From Amborella trichopoda (Eukaryota > Streptophyta > Magnoliopsida > Amborellales > Amborellaceae), in the NCBI RefSeq assembly GCF_000471905.2, contig NW_006498445.1, positions 1,096,838 to 1,160,837 of the forward strand: 64,000 bases of DNA, given 5' to 3'. This document shows positions 46,035 through 57,760 of this stretch, piece after piece. A program made the position numbers and the translations under genes. The notes beneath the pieces are model-generated. The model was not told the origin of the DNA and did no database searches. It was given only the letters and a program-made list of their open reading frames with translations. How positions within the stretch are numbered: position 1 is the first letter of the stretch; each line of letters starts with the position of its first letter.

Positions 46035-47599
46035 TTTACTACCCCTTAGTCGGATCGTTCTTGTTTGGCTAGTCTCTTCTTTTATTATCTTCTTTCATTC
46101 TGTTTTCATATTCACTTATGGCTGCTAGATTCTGTAACTCATTTATCTGAATCGAGGATTTTCTTATCCCCTTATTTGAGAGTGTCCCCTGGAACAAGGT
46201 CCTTCGACTTCGTTCTCGACTATCCTCTTGAGCAAAGCCCCCTTGTCTAGCTCCCAAGTCTTAACTTGGATCGGTGTGAGGAGGGACTTGAAGGTCCCTC
46301 ACTCCCCATCTCTTCGCTCTAGTGGCAACTCCACCAAGGTGCCCTGCATGGGCAGTACTTATGTTGCCCCACACAGCATACACCGAGCCACCAGCGAGTC
46401 ACTTGTCGGTCGAGTTCCTGAGGTACGCCTGAAGACTGCCCAATCCCTTTCTGCAAAAGGCAAGCACGTTGCCATTGCTTCTGTGGGTCGCCATAAGGGT
46501 ACCCCCCACATTTCTGCACCATTGGACTCTATCCTTAGAGGCGTCGACGCGGAAACCCTACGGTCTCCATCCCTCACACACACCACAAGGCTCGTGGGTC
46601 ACCCACTCGAGCCACACCTCGGGGCAACCCTTATGTTACCTCGAGTCCGTGTCCAAGATCGGACCTTCCAAGGCTAGGTCCTGCGCATGTTACTCATATG
46701 CATCTCACTGCTCGGGGCAATGCCATTGCCACGCCAACCCGAGTACATAGGAGACGACCTCTTCGTCCTCTTATTATGCACACATAAGCGCACCCTGTAA
46801 GGGGCAGGCCTGCACCTATTCTCTTACAGACACTTGCTCGTAGTTTTCGGCCTCTTAAGGTCAGAGCACCTGCACAAGCCCGAGTGGACCCCAAGTCCCC
46901 CGAGATTCTTCTTCGAAGGGCGCACACGCATCGACATCTCAGGTGTCCCCCCGGCCTCAACTCATGCCTCCTCTTGAGTCAACCCTACTCCTGTCTGCTC
47001 CTTCTTCATCGAGCAAGCACCTTCAGCCTTGGTACTCGAAAGTATTCCCCAAGAGTACCATCTTGAACCAGCCCTATCACTTAAGTCATGTATTTGGAGC
47101 TTATAAGAGAGCTCAGGGCATGGACCTCATGGAAGATCAAATCCTTCATCCTCCATGGCCCGAGATGACTCCAGTTCCTGGCCTGAGATGACTCCAGTTT
47201 CTGGCCCTATCTATTGCCGCATCTGATGAAGACAGCTCTCTCCTGTGCGAGAAGAGTTGACCTGCCGCGACCTAGATCGTAGTTTTCGCATGAGATCTAT
47301 CAAAACCTCAAGGCTAAACACGATGGAGGTCTGCAAATTTATATTAGGGAGGTGACCAAGGAAGTCAAAACAACCAATTTTGATGACCCTCTTCACTTGA
47401 ATCCCTTCTATCCCCTTCAGACAATGAAGCCTAAAGAAGAGATCCATGAGCCCTGTGCTATGGTTACTGTCGCAGAAGAAGACCCGACCACTCAGCCGCC
47501 ACGGTCCCAAGGCCGTCGAGAACCAGTCCAAATGCGATCCTCGTCCAGGGTCGAGTTCAGTCAGGGCATGCTGACCCCTTACTAACTGATCTACCACGT
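46035..47599 (+). other. leader region of element D before gag, possible ORF1 remnant
   Basis: Open frames exist at 46228-46677 and 47352-47585 but have no ATG in a convincing place and no known domain. Ogre-type elements carry an extra frame of unknown function here (ORF1), so a decayed counterpart is possible. Ser/Pro/Arg-rich compositions dominate. The end part (QPPRSQGRREP, about 47490-47525) resembles the N-terminal repeat of B gag. Confidence 0.35.
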
Positions 47600-49180
47600 T
47601 TGACCTGTCATGCTTGCAAGCCTTCAACTGTCATTAACGTTGACCTCCCTAGAGAAACGGCCAGCGTAATGGTCGTAAGCGAGCCTGATGATGCGCAGGA
47701 GGATCGTATGAACAAGTTTGAGGACATGGTGCACACAATGATGGAGAAGATGGATCGTATTGATGTGGCACGCCAGTCGGCTAACCATGAGGTCAATTCT
47801 CATCACTCTGATGGTGCACGTCCACGACAGCCCCCTCCATGGACCTCACAGGACAATTCTGTCCCTCGTTCAGTCTCTCAGTTAGATATTGACGTTATGG
47901 TCATCCATAGCCTAAAGAACAGACAAATTCCGGGGATGTAGGGTGCGACGTCTTTCCAAAGACCTTACCCCTCCTATATTGATCAGGTCTCGTTCACCTC
48001 AGACTATAAGAAATGGAAGTTTCCCTTATTTAGTGGAACCACCTCCCTAAATCAGCATATTGCCCACTTCTAAGAGGCATGTCGGGAAACAACGGCTGAT
48101 GAGAGACTTCTTCTCTGACAGTTCGTTGAGACCCTCGATGGCCCGACATTCTAATGGTATGCCCGGCTTCCTCCAAAGTCGGTGCATACATGGGAGGAGA
48201 TGGAGAAATTGTTCTATCAACGCTTCTATGAGGTCGAGAGAGAGGTTCAAACTATCGTACTTCTCACCCGGACATAAGAACCAGATGAACCCATGGATCA
48301 GTTCATATCTAGATGGAGAAACTTGGCTTCTTTCCATCCTAATCCTATGCCTAAGAAGGAAGCAGTCTAGACTTACGTGCGGAGCATGCGATCTAAAATC
48401 GCTTTACATGTCGAGGCCTCCAATCCGACCTCCATGTTAGAGTTGATCTCTAAATCAGTTCGCATAGAAAGTTTGTCACGCCATCATGGTGGGACACGTC
48501 AACCATCTACAAGTTTAATAAATAATGGGGGCAATGGTAGCTCTCGAAATAACACACGGGGCAGCCAACAAAAGGGGGTAACCAGTGCAGTAGTCATGGT
48601 CACTGATTCAAAGAAGGTTCCCTCCCAAACATTGGACCTCTCTAAAGGGGTAACCGCTACAACAGTAACACCCCAGGCAGGCAAGCAATAACCGTCATAC
48701 AATCGGTTACCTCCACTGACCAACCTTGACCAGGGTGATTATTTCGCCAGACATAAGAACAAGGTCTATCCCTTCGAGAAGGAATGGGTCCCTGCACTGT
48801 TCTGGTCACTATTAGAACAGAATATGATCCAGCTTCCAGAAACCAAGTTCCCTGAGCAGTCTGGCCTTGACACTCAGGAGAATTATTGTGCCTACCATCG
48901 GAGGATCAATCATCCCATAGATGACTGCTACACACTAAAGGATATCATTGAGGCCCTTATTCTGAAAGGTCAGATAAAGCTTGAAGATTTGAAGAATGCC
49001 TTCGGGGCAGCTGAGGCCTCCCAGTCCGTAACCATTCAAGAGGAAGACGAAATGCCTGATATCCTCCATGCTTTCTTCATTCTAATTCTTCAGGAAGGCA
49101 TATTCACACCGAAGCAGGCAAGGCAACCCCGTCGCCTTGCTAAGGGGACTGAAGATCGTTGTGCCCATTCCATCAAATAA
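47600..49180 (+). pseudogene. gag and Cys/His linker of element D
   Basis: A leading helix (MNKFEDMVHTMMEKMDRIDV, 47708-47767) precedes the retrotrans_gag domain: YKKWKFPLFSGTTSLNQHIA (about 48008-48067), QFVETLDGPTF (about 48119-48151), EMEKLFYQRFYEVEREV (about 48200-48250) and MDQFISRWRNLASFHPN (about 48294-48344). IALHVEASNPTSMLELISKS (about 48395-48455) and IESLSRHHGG follow. The Cys/His motif YCAYHRRINHPIDDCYTLKD (about 48885-48945) is followed by the helix IIEALILKGQIKLEDLKNAF. Closest in wording to B gag. Fossil; broken. Confidence 0.85.
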
Positions 49181-50560
49181 GAGGTCATTATTTGTTAGAA
49201 TGCACAACTTTCCTTGATATATTCGCAGAGAAGATGCAGGAGTATCAAGAATTTTACAATCTCCCTGTAATTGATCCCCAAATCACTTCTCCATCGGGGT
49301 AAGAAGATCTCATAAACCAGGACCTTCTTATCAATGACTTAGACTCTGTGGAACCCTCGAATTCCCAGCCATGGATAACCTACCATGGCCGAAGCAGACT
49401 CAAGTCCTTAAGACGAGAAGCAGTTCGCCATGCTAGAGCGGTTTGCCACCCCAGTGAGACGATTCAGACATCATACAGAAAACCAGAAAGAGATGGGCAC
49501 CAAGGCTGCTCGCCGAAGAAATAAGACCGCTCAACCATAGTCGAGCAGGAATTTCTCAGGCCCCTTCCCCATTACCAACCTTGCTGGACTTCATCCCTGA
49601 CACAATGCTTTTTCCTTCTTCATCCTGTCAAGTGGATGCTCCCGTCTCATCTCCCACTCAGCACACTTCAAATGAGGGTGACGATGTTAAAAGCACTCCC
49701 CAAAGGTCTAAGCAAGGGAAAGACCTAAAAGATCCGCTGTACTCGTCCAACTCTGGCGATGAAGTAAAACGTTTTCCAAATCAGTCTGATGAGGAGAATG
49801 ACCTTAAAAGTCCCCCACCTTCTAACCATAGTCCTCCTTCTTCTCCTGCTTCGCATTCTTCCTTATCCATGTCTCTTGCAGGTACAACCTTGATATGTCG
49901 TGACTTCGATGCTCTCGATAGAGAACTTGAGGGATCGAACATAACCAAGATGCAACGAAAACGATTGAGAAAGACCCTGATGCAGGCAGCAAGATTCTTA
50001 ACAATTACTGATGCCCTGGCAGCTAAAGCCAAGGCAGAGCCACCTTCTTCAAAAAAGCGCAAGAAGTCGAAGCCAAAGAAACCTCAGTGGCCCCTTGAGC
50101 CTGACTTCGAGCAGAGATTGAGAGAGTCAAGAAGGAAAAGATTCTATTCTCATGGATCTTGCCACATGGTACAAATTTCAGGAGCAATACTCAGCACGGG
50201 GCAGCTAAATCTCAAATCAGGGAGGACACTGCAGCCTCCATTGCAAAAGTAGGGTACCTTGAACTCCCCCAGTCCGCCATTGCCCCTTAATCCAAAGGCT
50301 ACTCTGCCTATCCTACAACTCCAAGGGTTTCTTCCAAATCCTAATACCTTAAAAAAAATCATCCTATTCTCCAATTTCCTGGGACCCCTTTTATCTCATG
50401 CAGTCAGCCCCTTCCAAAACCTCAAATTTCCCTCACTCGAACCAAGCCCACCATGCAATCAAGTCAGCTAGCAGGCTAAAATAAACCTGCTTTACCCAAA
50501 CCTGATCCTCAACCCAATATACCCACCAAATCAGTGGCAGGACCATAAGCACAAGGCCTT
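49181..50560 (+). pseudogene. linker between gag and protease of element D
   Basis: ITYHGRSRLKSLRREAVRHA at about 49375-49435 is shared with B. A Ser/Asp/Lys-rich frame follows (49581-50252) with a basic stretch (SSKKRKKSKPKKPQWP, 50047-50095), probably disordered and nucleic-acid binding. LEGSNITKMQRKRLRKTLMQ (49929-49988) is predicted helical. No enzyme domain. Fossil. Confidence 0.5.
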
Positions 50561-50569
50561 GATCAAGAA

Positions 50570-51180
50570 AAGGTGATATATGATGTGATAGGACATCTAC
50601 GGAAGTTTCCAGCCCTTCACAGTGTCTACGACGCCCTCATGCTCTCAAAGGATTACCGAATGGCTTTGATTCAAGCTCTCTCTGTCCCAGAAGTTACAAT
50701 ACCGAAGTAGAACCTATCAAGGTAGACTCGACAATTCTGCTAGGATGTATGCCAATCACCCTTTCAGAAGACGATCTGCAGCTGGGGAAAAGTTTCATAA
50801 TCGCCCTCTCTTGGTTACTGACGAATTACATGCATGCCCCATCAACTGAATTATGTTAGATGATAGTCAACCTGATTCCAAGGAGGATCATTATTCGATT
50901 AGGATTGGGGTCCGAAGATCTTACCCCGATCCATGTCACAGTTCAAGGGTTCAACCAATCAGGGGAGAAGCCGGCTGGCACAGTACACCTTCGTTTTAAG
51001 ATCGGTGATCTGAATGATTACGCCCAGTTTCATGTAATCGACACCGACACTTCTTACAATATCCTACTCAGTCAGGGGGTGGTTCCATCAACGTTGCATT
51101 AGTGCTTCAAATATAACCGAGATGGGAGACAACATGCGGTTTATGCTGACAAAAGACCGTTCCCTGTGGCCGAAATTCAC
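50570..51180 (+). pseudogene. protease region of element D
   Basis: The pre-protease helix YDVIGHLRKFPALHSVYDA with LSKDYRMALIQAL lies at about 50580-50680 (same motif in A). The retropepsin part continues through a 50860-51102 frame with DLTPIHVTVQGFNQSGEKPA, TVHLRFKIGDLNDYAQFHVI and DTDTSYNILL, the typical C-terminal block. RDGRQHAVYADKRPFPVAEI-like wording follows at about 51119-51180. Fossil; broken. Confidence 0.78.
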
Positions 51181-52070
51181 TATACCGACGCTAAATATTA
51201 CTTCACAGATCTGGCATCGCCTCCGAAGCCGAGTGGTGAAGGTCACGAGTCTACCAGCAAGACTGTGTCCTTGTCTCATGAAGATGTTGAGGATGTTGGA
51301 AGGACTTCAGTGAACATGTTCAAGGAAGAAGAAAGGCAAGGCAGAATTTTACACCTAACTACTCTTCATTCGAACATCCCAACCATCATCCCTCAAGAAA
51401 CTCCCTCTTCATTTGAAATAGAGTCTTCACCTTCTGCCCCAAGTTTTGAGCCACCTTGGTCAAAAAATGAACCAGAAGTCATTTCTCAGATAGAGCAAGC
51501 CATGGGGGTAGAATTCTCGGCTCCAAGGATCACCTATACGCCGGACCATCAGAAAGTCCTGCATATTCCCATTGCACTCTTGAAAGCCAAAGCAGTGCGA
51601 CAACCACCACGAAATTTTTTTCAAAGTCCGGTTGCTATAAGTATAGAGGATGTTCCTCAGACCGTTATCTGGCCAAAAGTTTTACTTTTCTCCGACCTCT
51701 CGGGAGAGAAGTTCGGTGAAGGGCAACTTCCTCCCCCTCAAGAGCAGGATCCTCTAGCAGACTTGAGGAGGAAGTTCGTAGTCTTTAGAGTCAATTGAAG
51801 GTCATGCGTACCTCTTCAAAACATCTCAAAGAGTTTGTGCCGAAGACTAAAAGCTATGATGAGCTTGAAGTAAAAACGCCACCAACAGAGGCCGAGGCCC
51901 CTCCTGATTGGACTATCTATAGCAACCAGGCTCACCAAATCATGAGGAAGATGAACTATGAGCCTTTGGCCAATCAGACATTGAAAGGACAAAAAGCAAC
52001 GACTCCCTATTTTGAAGCTATCCAAGCTGCGGCAGCCCACCATGGGGCTAGACAAGGCCTAGGGTATTAG
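51181..52070 (+). pseudogene. post-protease region of element D, ending in a G-patch-like motif
   Basis: Long open stretches (51166-51798 and 51795-52070) contain ATGVEF-type and PPSFEIESSPSAP-type low-complexity wording. VMRTSSKHLKEFVPKTKSYD is followed by helix QAHQIMRKMNYEPLANQTLK, then AAAAHHGARQGLGY. This is the region that precedes RT in autonomous Tat elements (compare C 25272-25940). In D the sense coding ends here, and the antisense unit follows instead of RT. Fossil. Confidence 0.6.
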
Positions 52071-52178
52071 TCTCTTCGAATAATGAAAGTATAGAGAGGC
52101 TTTCAAAAGATCACATGAAGCACAACAAAAGTAAAGAGAGAATGAAATCATGTAGTAAAGTCAATAAAAAAGAGAAGC

Positions 52179-52184
52179 ACTTTA
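52179..52184 (-). terminator. AATAAA signal of the D antisense unit
   Basis: The - strand reads ACTGATGAATAAAGTGC 51 bp beyond the stop of the last antisense frame (52235). Sense and antisense units therefore end tail-to-tail within about 110 bp. Confidence 0.6.
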
Positions 52185-52234
52185 TTCATCAGTCAAAACT
52201 TTTACAAGTACTGAAAAAAAGGGGAGTGGAATGC

Positions 52235-53470
52235 TCAGAAGCGATCAATCATCTTGTTGACCTCTACATTGCGCGCTTCATGGGGAAGTCTCAGTGCCTT
52301 GAACACGTGCCTCAGCTCCGCCACTATTTGAGTCGCCTTTGTCATCACCACAGTTTCGTACTCAATTGTGCCATAGAGTTCAGACAAATCTGCAACCAAA
52401 GAGTCCTCCATGGCCTTCCTTTGAGCCATCTCCATCTCAAGGCCCGTGTTCTTTAAGTATTCGAATTGCCTCCTTGACTTCGATCATTCTCTTGAAGCTT
52501 CCTTGTGCCTCTCTCTTGAGGTCCTGCTGGCCCCCAGTTATCAAGGATTTCTTCCCAATACAAGCATCTATCTTCTCGCGACTGCACAAGATCAACTCTT
52601 CTGGTTTCTTCATCATGATGCAGCACTTCTGGTTTCTTCATCATGATGCAGCACTCCCAACCGTCAGTTCTCCAACTCGTTTAGAGTTACATAGAAATGG
52701 GAAAGCACCTCTGGCGTCGTCCCGACCGCAGAAGTCACGACGAACTCCCTCAGCTTGGCCAAACCTTCTCCCAGCTGGTCGAAAGGCAGCTCCCTCAAGA
52801 CCTGAAGGCTTGCTCTAAACATGCCTTCAATCATGCTAGAAACACCACCGAAAACAGGCTGGGATGGTGCTACAAAGGCCATCACTGCAGAAGACACCTT
52901 GAACTCAAGGATCGGGCTTGTTGAAGTGATAGCCATCTGAGCTACTGGTTCCTCTGAAACAAGGGCAAAGCCTGGAGCTTCTTGCCCTTCAGGCTCATAG
53001 GCAGCCCCAGCCTCAATCTGCATGGGCTCTTCGATGCCAACCTTGCCGTCTTGACCCTATCTTATAGGGAGCTCTATTGTTGTCCGAACAGTCTGTAGAG
53101 GAACATGTTCCCCTTGCTCTTCACCCCCCTGAGCTGTCACCTTAGCATCACCAAGTTTAGGAATTGCCTCTTCTCTTTGGCCTTCCTCAGCTGACCCATC
53201 TTTGGCATTGGCTTCTTCCATTTGGCTCTCGCCTTCAACATCTAGAACCTCGGCCACAAAGGGCTCAGTCCCCCCATCTTCATGACTCAGGACCATGGGA
53301 GCAGCAACCTCTTGGTGCTTAGGCATGTCAGCAACTTCAGGCTCTTCTCCTCGAGCCACAGCCCCTGCCTTGGTCGGGGCACTAAACTCCTCATGCATGG
53401 AGGCCACATCGATAGTAGAGCCCCTATCTTGAGCAGTTGCTTCAAGGCTTTCATCCTCTTTAGTCTCCAC
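52235..53470 (-). pseudogene. acidic linker and helical tail of the D antisense PMD unit
   Basis: Reading leftward, an acidic, Ala/Glu-rich linker (METKEDESLEATAQDRGSTI ... EEGQREEAIPKLGDA, 53470-53060) is followed by a 119-codon frame with VLRELPFDQLGEGLAKLREF and TPEVLSHFYVTLNELEN (to 52664). A helical end MEMAQRKAMEDSLVADLSEL to VNKMIDRF (52435-52235) closes it. A 27-bp in-phase tandem duplication lies at about 52597-52651. Tails of this kind follow the PMD in retroelement copies. Fossil; broken. Confidence 0.6.
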
Positions 53471-53937
53471 CTAAGCCGCCTCTGACTCAGGAAATATCCC
53501 TGGACTTAAGGGTGTCTCCCTAAGATCCGGAGTCCCCTCCTGATCTGAAGCAAAGTCAATAGGCTCAGAGCTGTCAGGCTCGTCCGCCTCAGCTTATGAA
53601 GAAAAAGAAACCATTTTAGTAGAATCAAAAGATGGTTCAGAAAGCACAAAGGGTGATACTAGAAGAATTCTTAAAAGATCAGAAGAGGAAGGCCTACCTC
53701 CTATTTCTGACACCACAGGAAGCTTGTCGCTCTTTCACCTCTGAATACACCCACTAGCTGAAGACGCTGCAAGGGTGTCCGCAGCAGTCGGGCGCTTTCT
53801 TTTCTTTCGCCCTCTTGGAATATGAGCTGCCACCTCAGATCCACCTCCTTGAGAAGGCCTCAAGCCAATTTGCTATGATGACCGCTCCCGATTAGGACGT
53901 TCAAGTCCTGTGGTGGACGCTTCTCATAACCAGGGAC
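53471..53937 (-). pseudogene. linker with basic cluster, D antisense unit
   Basis: The - strand translation near 53835-53770 contains PRGRKKRKRPTAADTLAASS, a strong nuclear-localisation-type cluster; Ser/Asp-rich wording surrounds it. It links the PMD part with the acidic linker. Fossil. Confidence 0.5.
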
Positions 53938-55860
53938 TTATCGCCCCTCATCCCATTCGAATATCGAGCTAAGATTGTCGAAGACACTCCCAATCATCGT
54001 CTTCATTACAACGAAATCTGGTGAGGCCTCATTAGCAGTTATCTCACGCAGAATCCCCAAAGCCCGCCAGTTAGAGGGATAATCCAAGGCAAACACCGTG
54101 TTGGGAGTGGGAGCATTCGCCAGCCTCCTTTGCCGGGTGTCCTGGCGCCAGTTACCATTCACCCTTTCCAAGGGTGATCCTTATCTTAATAGCCTTTACT
54201 GAAGACCCTCCATCAGTTCACGTATGCCCTGGTTGTTCGAAGTCTCCTACCAAAGTGAGGTAGCACATATTTGCTAGTCTCTATCATTTTAAGACACATG
54301 GACCAAGCAGTCCGTATATGCTCCGGCAGCCAACACTCTCATAAGTTCCAAACTCTTCCACCCTCCCCTTATATATCTTACTCCGGTGCTTCTCGAAGAA
54401 TATCGAGAAGGGGCAGCTTGGTGAAGCTCGTGTTGACAGGCGAAGCAGAGGGGGAAATACCCATCTAGCTGAGCACTATGTGGAGTTCGATAAGGTAAAA
54501 CTTCCTCTCTGATGCTCAACATAAACATGAGTTCCTTAATCATTGTTGGGGCACCATCCAATTCCTTCCCCAATGCATCAACGAAAGCACGGTCGGTGAA
54601 GCTCCCGACCGGAAAAGGGACTCTCCTCATGTTCAAAGAATCATTCCCGAACAGACCTCGAGCCTCCCCTAGGGTATGGAAGATAGCCCTCTGGTTCGCA
54701 ATCTTCATCAGGAAGGGCCACAATTTATTTCCTGAGCACTGATGCTTGATGTAGGTGTTAGGGAAATAAGCCCCTAGCCACCCGTACACATAATGCATAG
54801 GGAACGGAGTTTTAAAATCTCCAGGAAAGTCATCTCCTCCTACGATGCCGTTCCCTCCCTCTTTACCAATATAGGCTTTTCCATGGGAGATGGCCCCCCA
54901 AGCCATGGTATATGTTGCACAGGACTAGCTGAGCAAGGGCATACTCATGCTCTCTGGCAATGTCGCATGCCATGTATAGTAACCCCGGACGAATGTCCTC
55001 CCCCCTAGCCAGGGAACATGAATTTGCACAAGATTAAGGTCAGGTAAGCGACCAAGAAGACACGGTCATCGCCTGTCTCGAGTTGATATATGGGAGGTGT
55101 CGCTTTTGCAACTGCCTTCCCTTTTCCCTTCGGAGTACCCTGACTGCCCTCAGGATAATCCCTGCAAAAGAATTTCACCCATTCTATAAAGGTGACCCTA
55201 CCATTGGTAGATTGGCCTACAATCGACTGATAGGCTGCAAAGATCTTTGGAAGACTGGCCGGAGGCTCTTCACCCCTCAAGTTAACACCACCAAAGATGA
55301 CTGAGTTTGAGGAAACAAACTCGTCATACATAGGCCCGATCATCGGAAGACCTCCAATGAAGTGGAGGTCGAGTAAAGAGATTGCTGCTTCACCATGACC
55401 AAAAAGCCAATTATTGCTTACATGGATCCATGTCTCCAGCAATACCTTTACTGTATTGGAGCAACGGTCGTAGTAGCTATCTGAACACTGGACCACTGTA
55501 AATAGTGAAGCACGCTCAAGAGTGCTTCCATACGAAGCCAATACCTTGGCAGTCCAGGAAGCGTATCCCTTCAGATATTGGTGCTCTCCCTGAATCCAGA
55601 GGCCTTTTGCCGACCACCTAAGTAATCCCTTCGCTTGGACTATTAGCTTCTCCAAGGTGGGCAAGTTCTCCCCGGAAGCTATGTTCCGATGCATACAATG
55701 AAGAAATGCCATCCCTTCTTCAATACAAACGTTTCCATCATCTCCCTCCCGCACTTCAAAGAATACATGGTCAGTAATGAATGTAACACTAAGGGGCCAT
55801 TCTGGTTCACACACTGGCTGGGTCAGCCAAATGGGTTCACCCTTTGATAAAACTTCACCC
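53938..55860 (-). pseudogene. plant mobile domain (PMD) region, antisense in element D
   Basis: The first and longest stretch (about 55860-55005) starts GEPIWLTQPVCEPEWPLSVT, then has LLRWSAKGLWIQGEHQYLKG, a Cys/Tyr-rich block CSDSYYDRCSNTVKVLLETW (about 55480-55420) and the PMD signature GHGEAAISLLDLHFIGGLP (about 55405-55345). Further PMD wording follows: LLYMACDIAREHEYALAQL near 54980-54925, and FPMHYVYGWLGAYFPNTYIK with KLWPFLMKIANQRAIFHTLG in 54906-54289. PMD is a nuclear-type domain of unknown biochemistry, found in host MAIN/MAIL proteins linked to silencing and in transposable elements. Fossil; broken into a few pieces. Confidence 0.72.
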
Positions 55861-56886
55861 GTAAAATCACGGGTGCTAATTTATCTTACCCTTGAGTGCA
55901 TCTTCACATCAGGTATTTGGTAAGAAGAACCAGCCATTACATATGGACTTAGTGGTTCACTCCCAAAAGGTTCTAAGCCACTGGAACAACACCAGTTGAA
56001 CCTTTCAAACACTTATCGCCGGATGAGCTTCTCAATGCTTAGCACCAGTTGCATAGTAACAATTAGCGCTGGGTGAGTTTGGCAAACACTCAGCGTCGGT
56101 CGAGCTTCTCAGTATCTAGCACCGGTTGAGTGCCAACAACTAGCACCGGTTAAGTCTTTCAGCACTTAGCTCCGGTAGAGTGCCAAAACTTAGCATCGGT
56201 TGAGTCTTTTAGCACTCAGCGTCGGTTAACTAGAGCCGGTTGAGTCTTTCAGCGCTCAACGCCGGTTAAGGTTTCCAACACCCCAGTGATGGTTGAGCTT
56301 GTCCAAGGCCAGCGCCGGCTGTGATCAAATCTCTCGGACGTGCCATGAATCATAGTCGTGTCACCTCGAACTTAGCTACATTGACTGATAACCATCTCCA
56401 CGTCTTTCAGTGTTGCCTCACACATGAGCGATTGATAGCCACACGATTTCCAATGACGAAGGCCAAACCGTCACCAGAACCTCACTGAAAAAGTCCTGCA
56501 AACTTCCCTTAAGTTCTCGAAAACGTCTGCAATACCACGAGTAGTGTTGGAAAACTTCGACAATCGTCGAGAAATGCCTAAAAATCCCTACCAGAAAGGA
56601 AAATTGCACCCAAAATTTCCTTTCTTTCACGAAAAACTTCCTGGAGGATTCTTCTTTACCTACTACTCTCTCTGCAACTTCGCCAATCCTGGGCAAAGTC
56701 CAAACGCTGAAGGTTTTCTTTGCAAGACCCTTGCCAGAATCCTGCTGTTTGTCGAAGAATATAGCTTGCAAAAGTCCTGTTGAAGTCTTATTGCTTTCCA
56801 GAACTTCAACTGGGCACACCCTCTCCTCACATTAAAGAAAACTATTGCTTAAGTTTTCACCCTTGGTGAAAAATAAGGGAAAACGA
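55861..56886 (-). other. 5' region of the D antisense unit, with short repeats at 55990-56320
   Basis: Between the TATA-like box and the PMD region lies about 1 kb. At 55990-56320 the words TTAGCACCGGTTGAG, CAGCGTCGGTTAA and variants recur about every 27-33 bp, around ten copies. ATGGCTGGTTCTTCTTACC at about 55938 is a possible translation start upstream of the PMD region, followed by an AAGGGTAAGAT word that resembles a 5' splice site. A 133-codon open frame at 56418-56819 has no ATG and is taken as non-coding leader. Confidence 0.45.
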
Positions 56887-56896
56887 GATATATAGA
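56887..56896 (-). promoter_or_regulatory. TATA-like box of the D antisense unit
   Basis: The - strand reads TAGTCTATATATCTCG. A start near 56860 would give a leader into the PMD region to the left. Upstream (to the right on the + strand) lies the 57000-57240 repeat cluster. Confidence 0.45.
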
Positions 56897-56999
56897 CTAC
56901 GCTGCCCTCAAAAGCCCTTCACAAACTCGAAATTACAGTTGCTTCTAAGGGAAGCCAAGCGACAATGAGTCGGGTCGGGCTTCAACACAAGGCTCGAGG

Positions 57000-57245
57000 T
57001 AGCTCTCGATCCATCCCCAGCGCCAGTTGACATAGCATCGGCTGAATTTCGAAACAACCTTAGTGCCGGTTGACCAGCGTTGAGTGAGTTTCGAACCACC
57101 TTAGCGCTGGTTGACTTGACGCCGATCATGTTCAAACAATGTTGCAGATCGCGCCAGTTGAGTTTCAAACAACCCAGCGTGGGTTGAGTGATCGAGAACT
57201 TAGCGCCGGTTGAGTGTTCGAGAACTCAGTGCCGGTTATACATTC
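57000..57245. repeat. AGCGCCGGTTGA-type repeat cluster
   Basis: Words such as TTAGTGCCGGTTGA, TTAGCGCTGGTTGA, TTAGCGCCGGTTGAGTG and CAGTGCCGGTTA recur every 30-40 bp, with GTTTCGAA(A/C)(C/A)ACC spacers. Related to the cluster at 55990-56320, and sharing TAGCGCCG with the LTR array. Confidence 0.7.
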
Positions 57246-57760
57246 GTAAGAAACTATGATTGCTACATATGGCGTCGGCCATATTTCAAGCAGTGTATGT
57301 CCTACCACTATTTCTATTTCTAATGAGGTTGCACCCAAGCCATGATATGTCATCCCTAATGGAGTTACACACGGGCCGTTGCACCCAAACCGTGACTTCC
57401 CAAATGAAGTAAGGAGCTGTCCCTCATCCCCCACTGGGAGTCACACTCATACGGCGGCCCGTCGTCCCCAGTGAAGTTAGGGTCTTTCTTACATCCTAAT
57501 CCCTAGTGGGTCAGCTTCACACCAAGATACCTTAACCCTAGGGAGTTAGGATACTTGTTATAGAGTCTCATCTTTCACTCAGAGAGTACACTTACCTCCT
57601 TTAACCCTAGTGAAGTTCGCCTCTATGGGTCATCCTTCATTAGGTCGCCATTTCCATTTAAGCCCTCTGCTTGTGTATGGCCTTCACCATTTTATCCCCA
57701 GGGAGATGGATTGCCATTCATAGACCTATTTCACATGGAGCCTCATCTACTTGGCGACCC
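57246..57760. repeat. degenerate repeat with CCCTAGTGAAGTT-type words
   Basis: CCCTAATGGAGTTA, CCCAGTGAAGTTAGG, CCCTAGGGAGTTAGG and CCCTAGTGAAGTTCG recur at irregular spacing (about 57355, 57460, 57535, 57605). No gene is supported. Confidence 0.5.

Noticed and set aside
52235-55938. PMD region as an intact host MAIN/MAIL-type gene
   Set aside because: It lies between the LTRs of D, next to gag-protease, in the place and orientation known for Tat accessory frames, and it is broken.
56418-56819. 133-codon - strand frame upstream of the PMD region
   Set aside because: No ATG anywhere in it and no similarity; it fits better as leader of the antisense unit.
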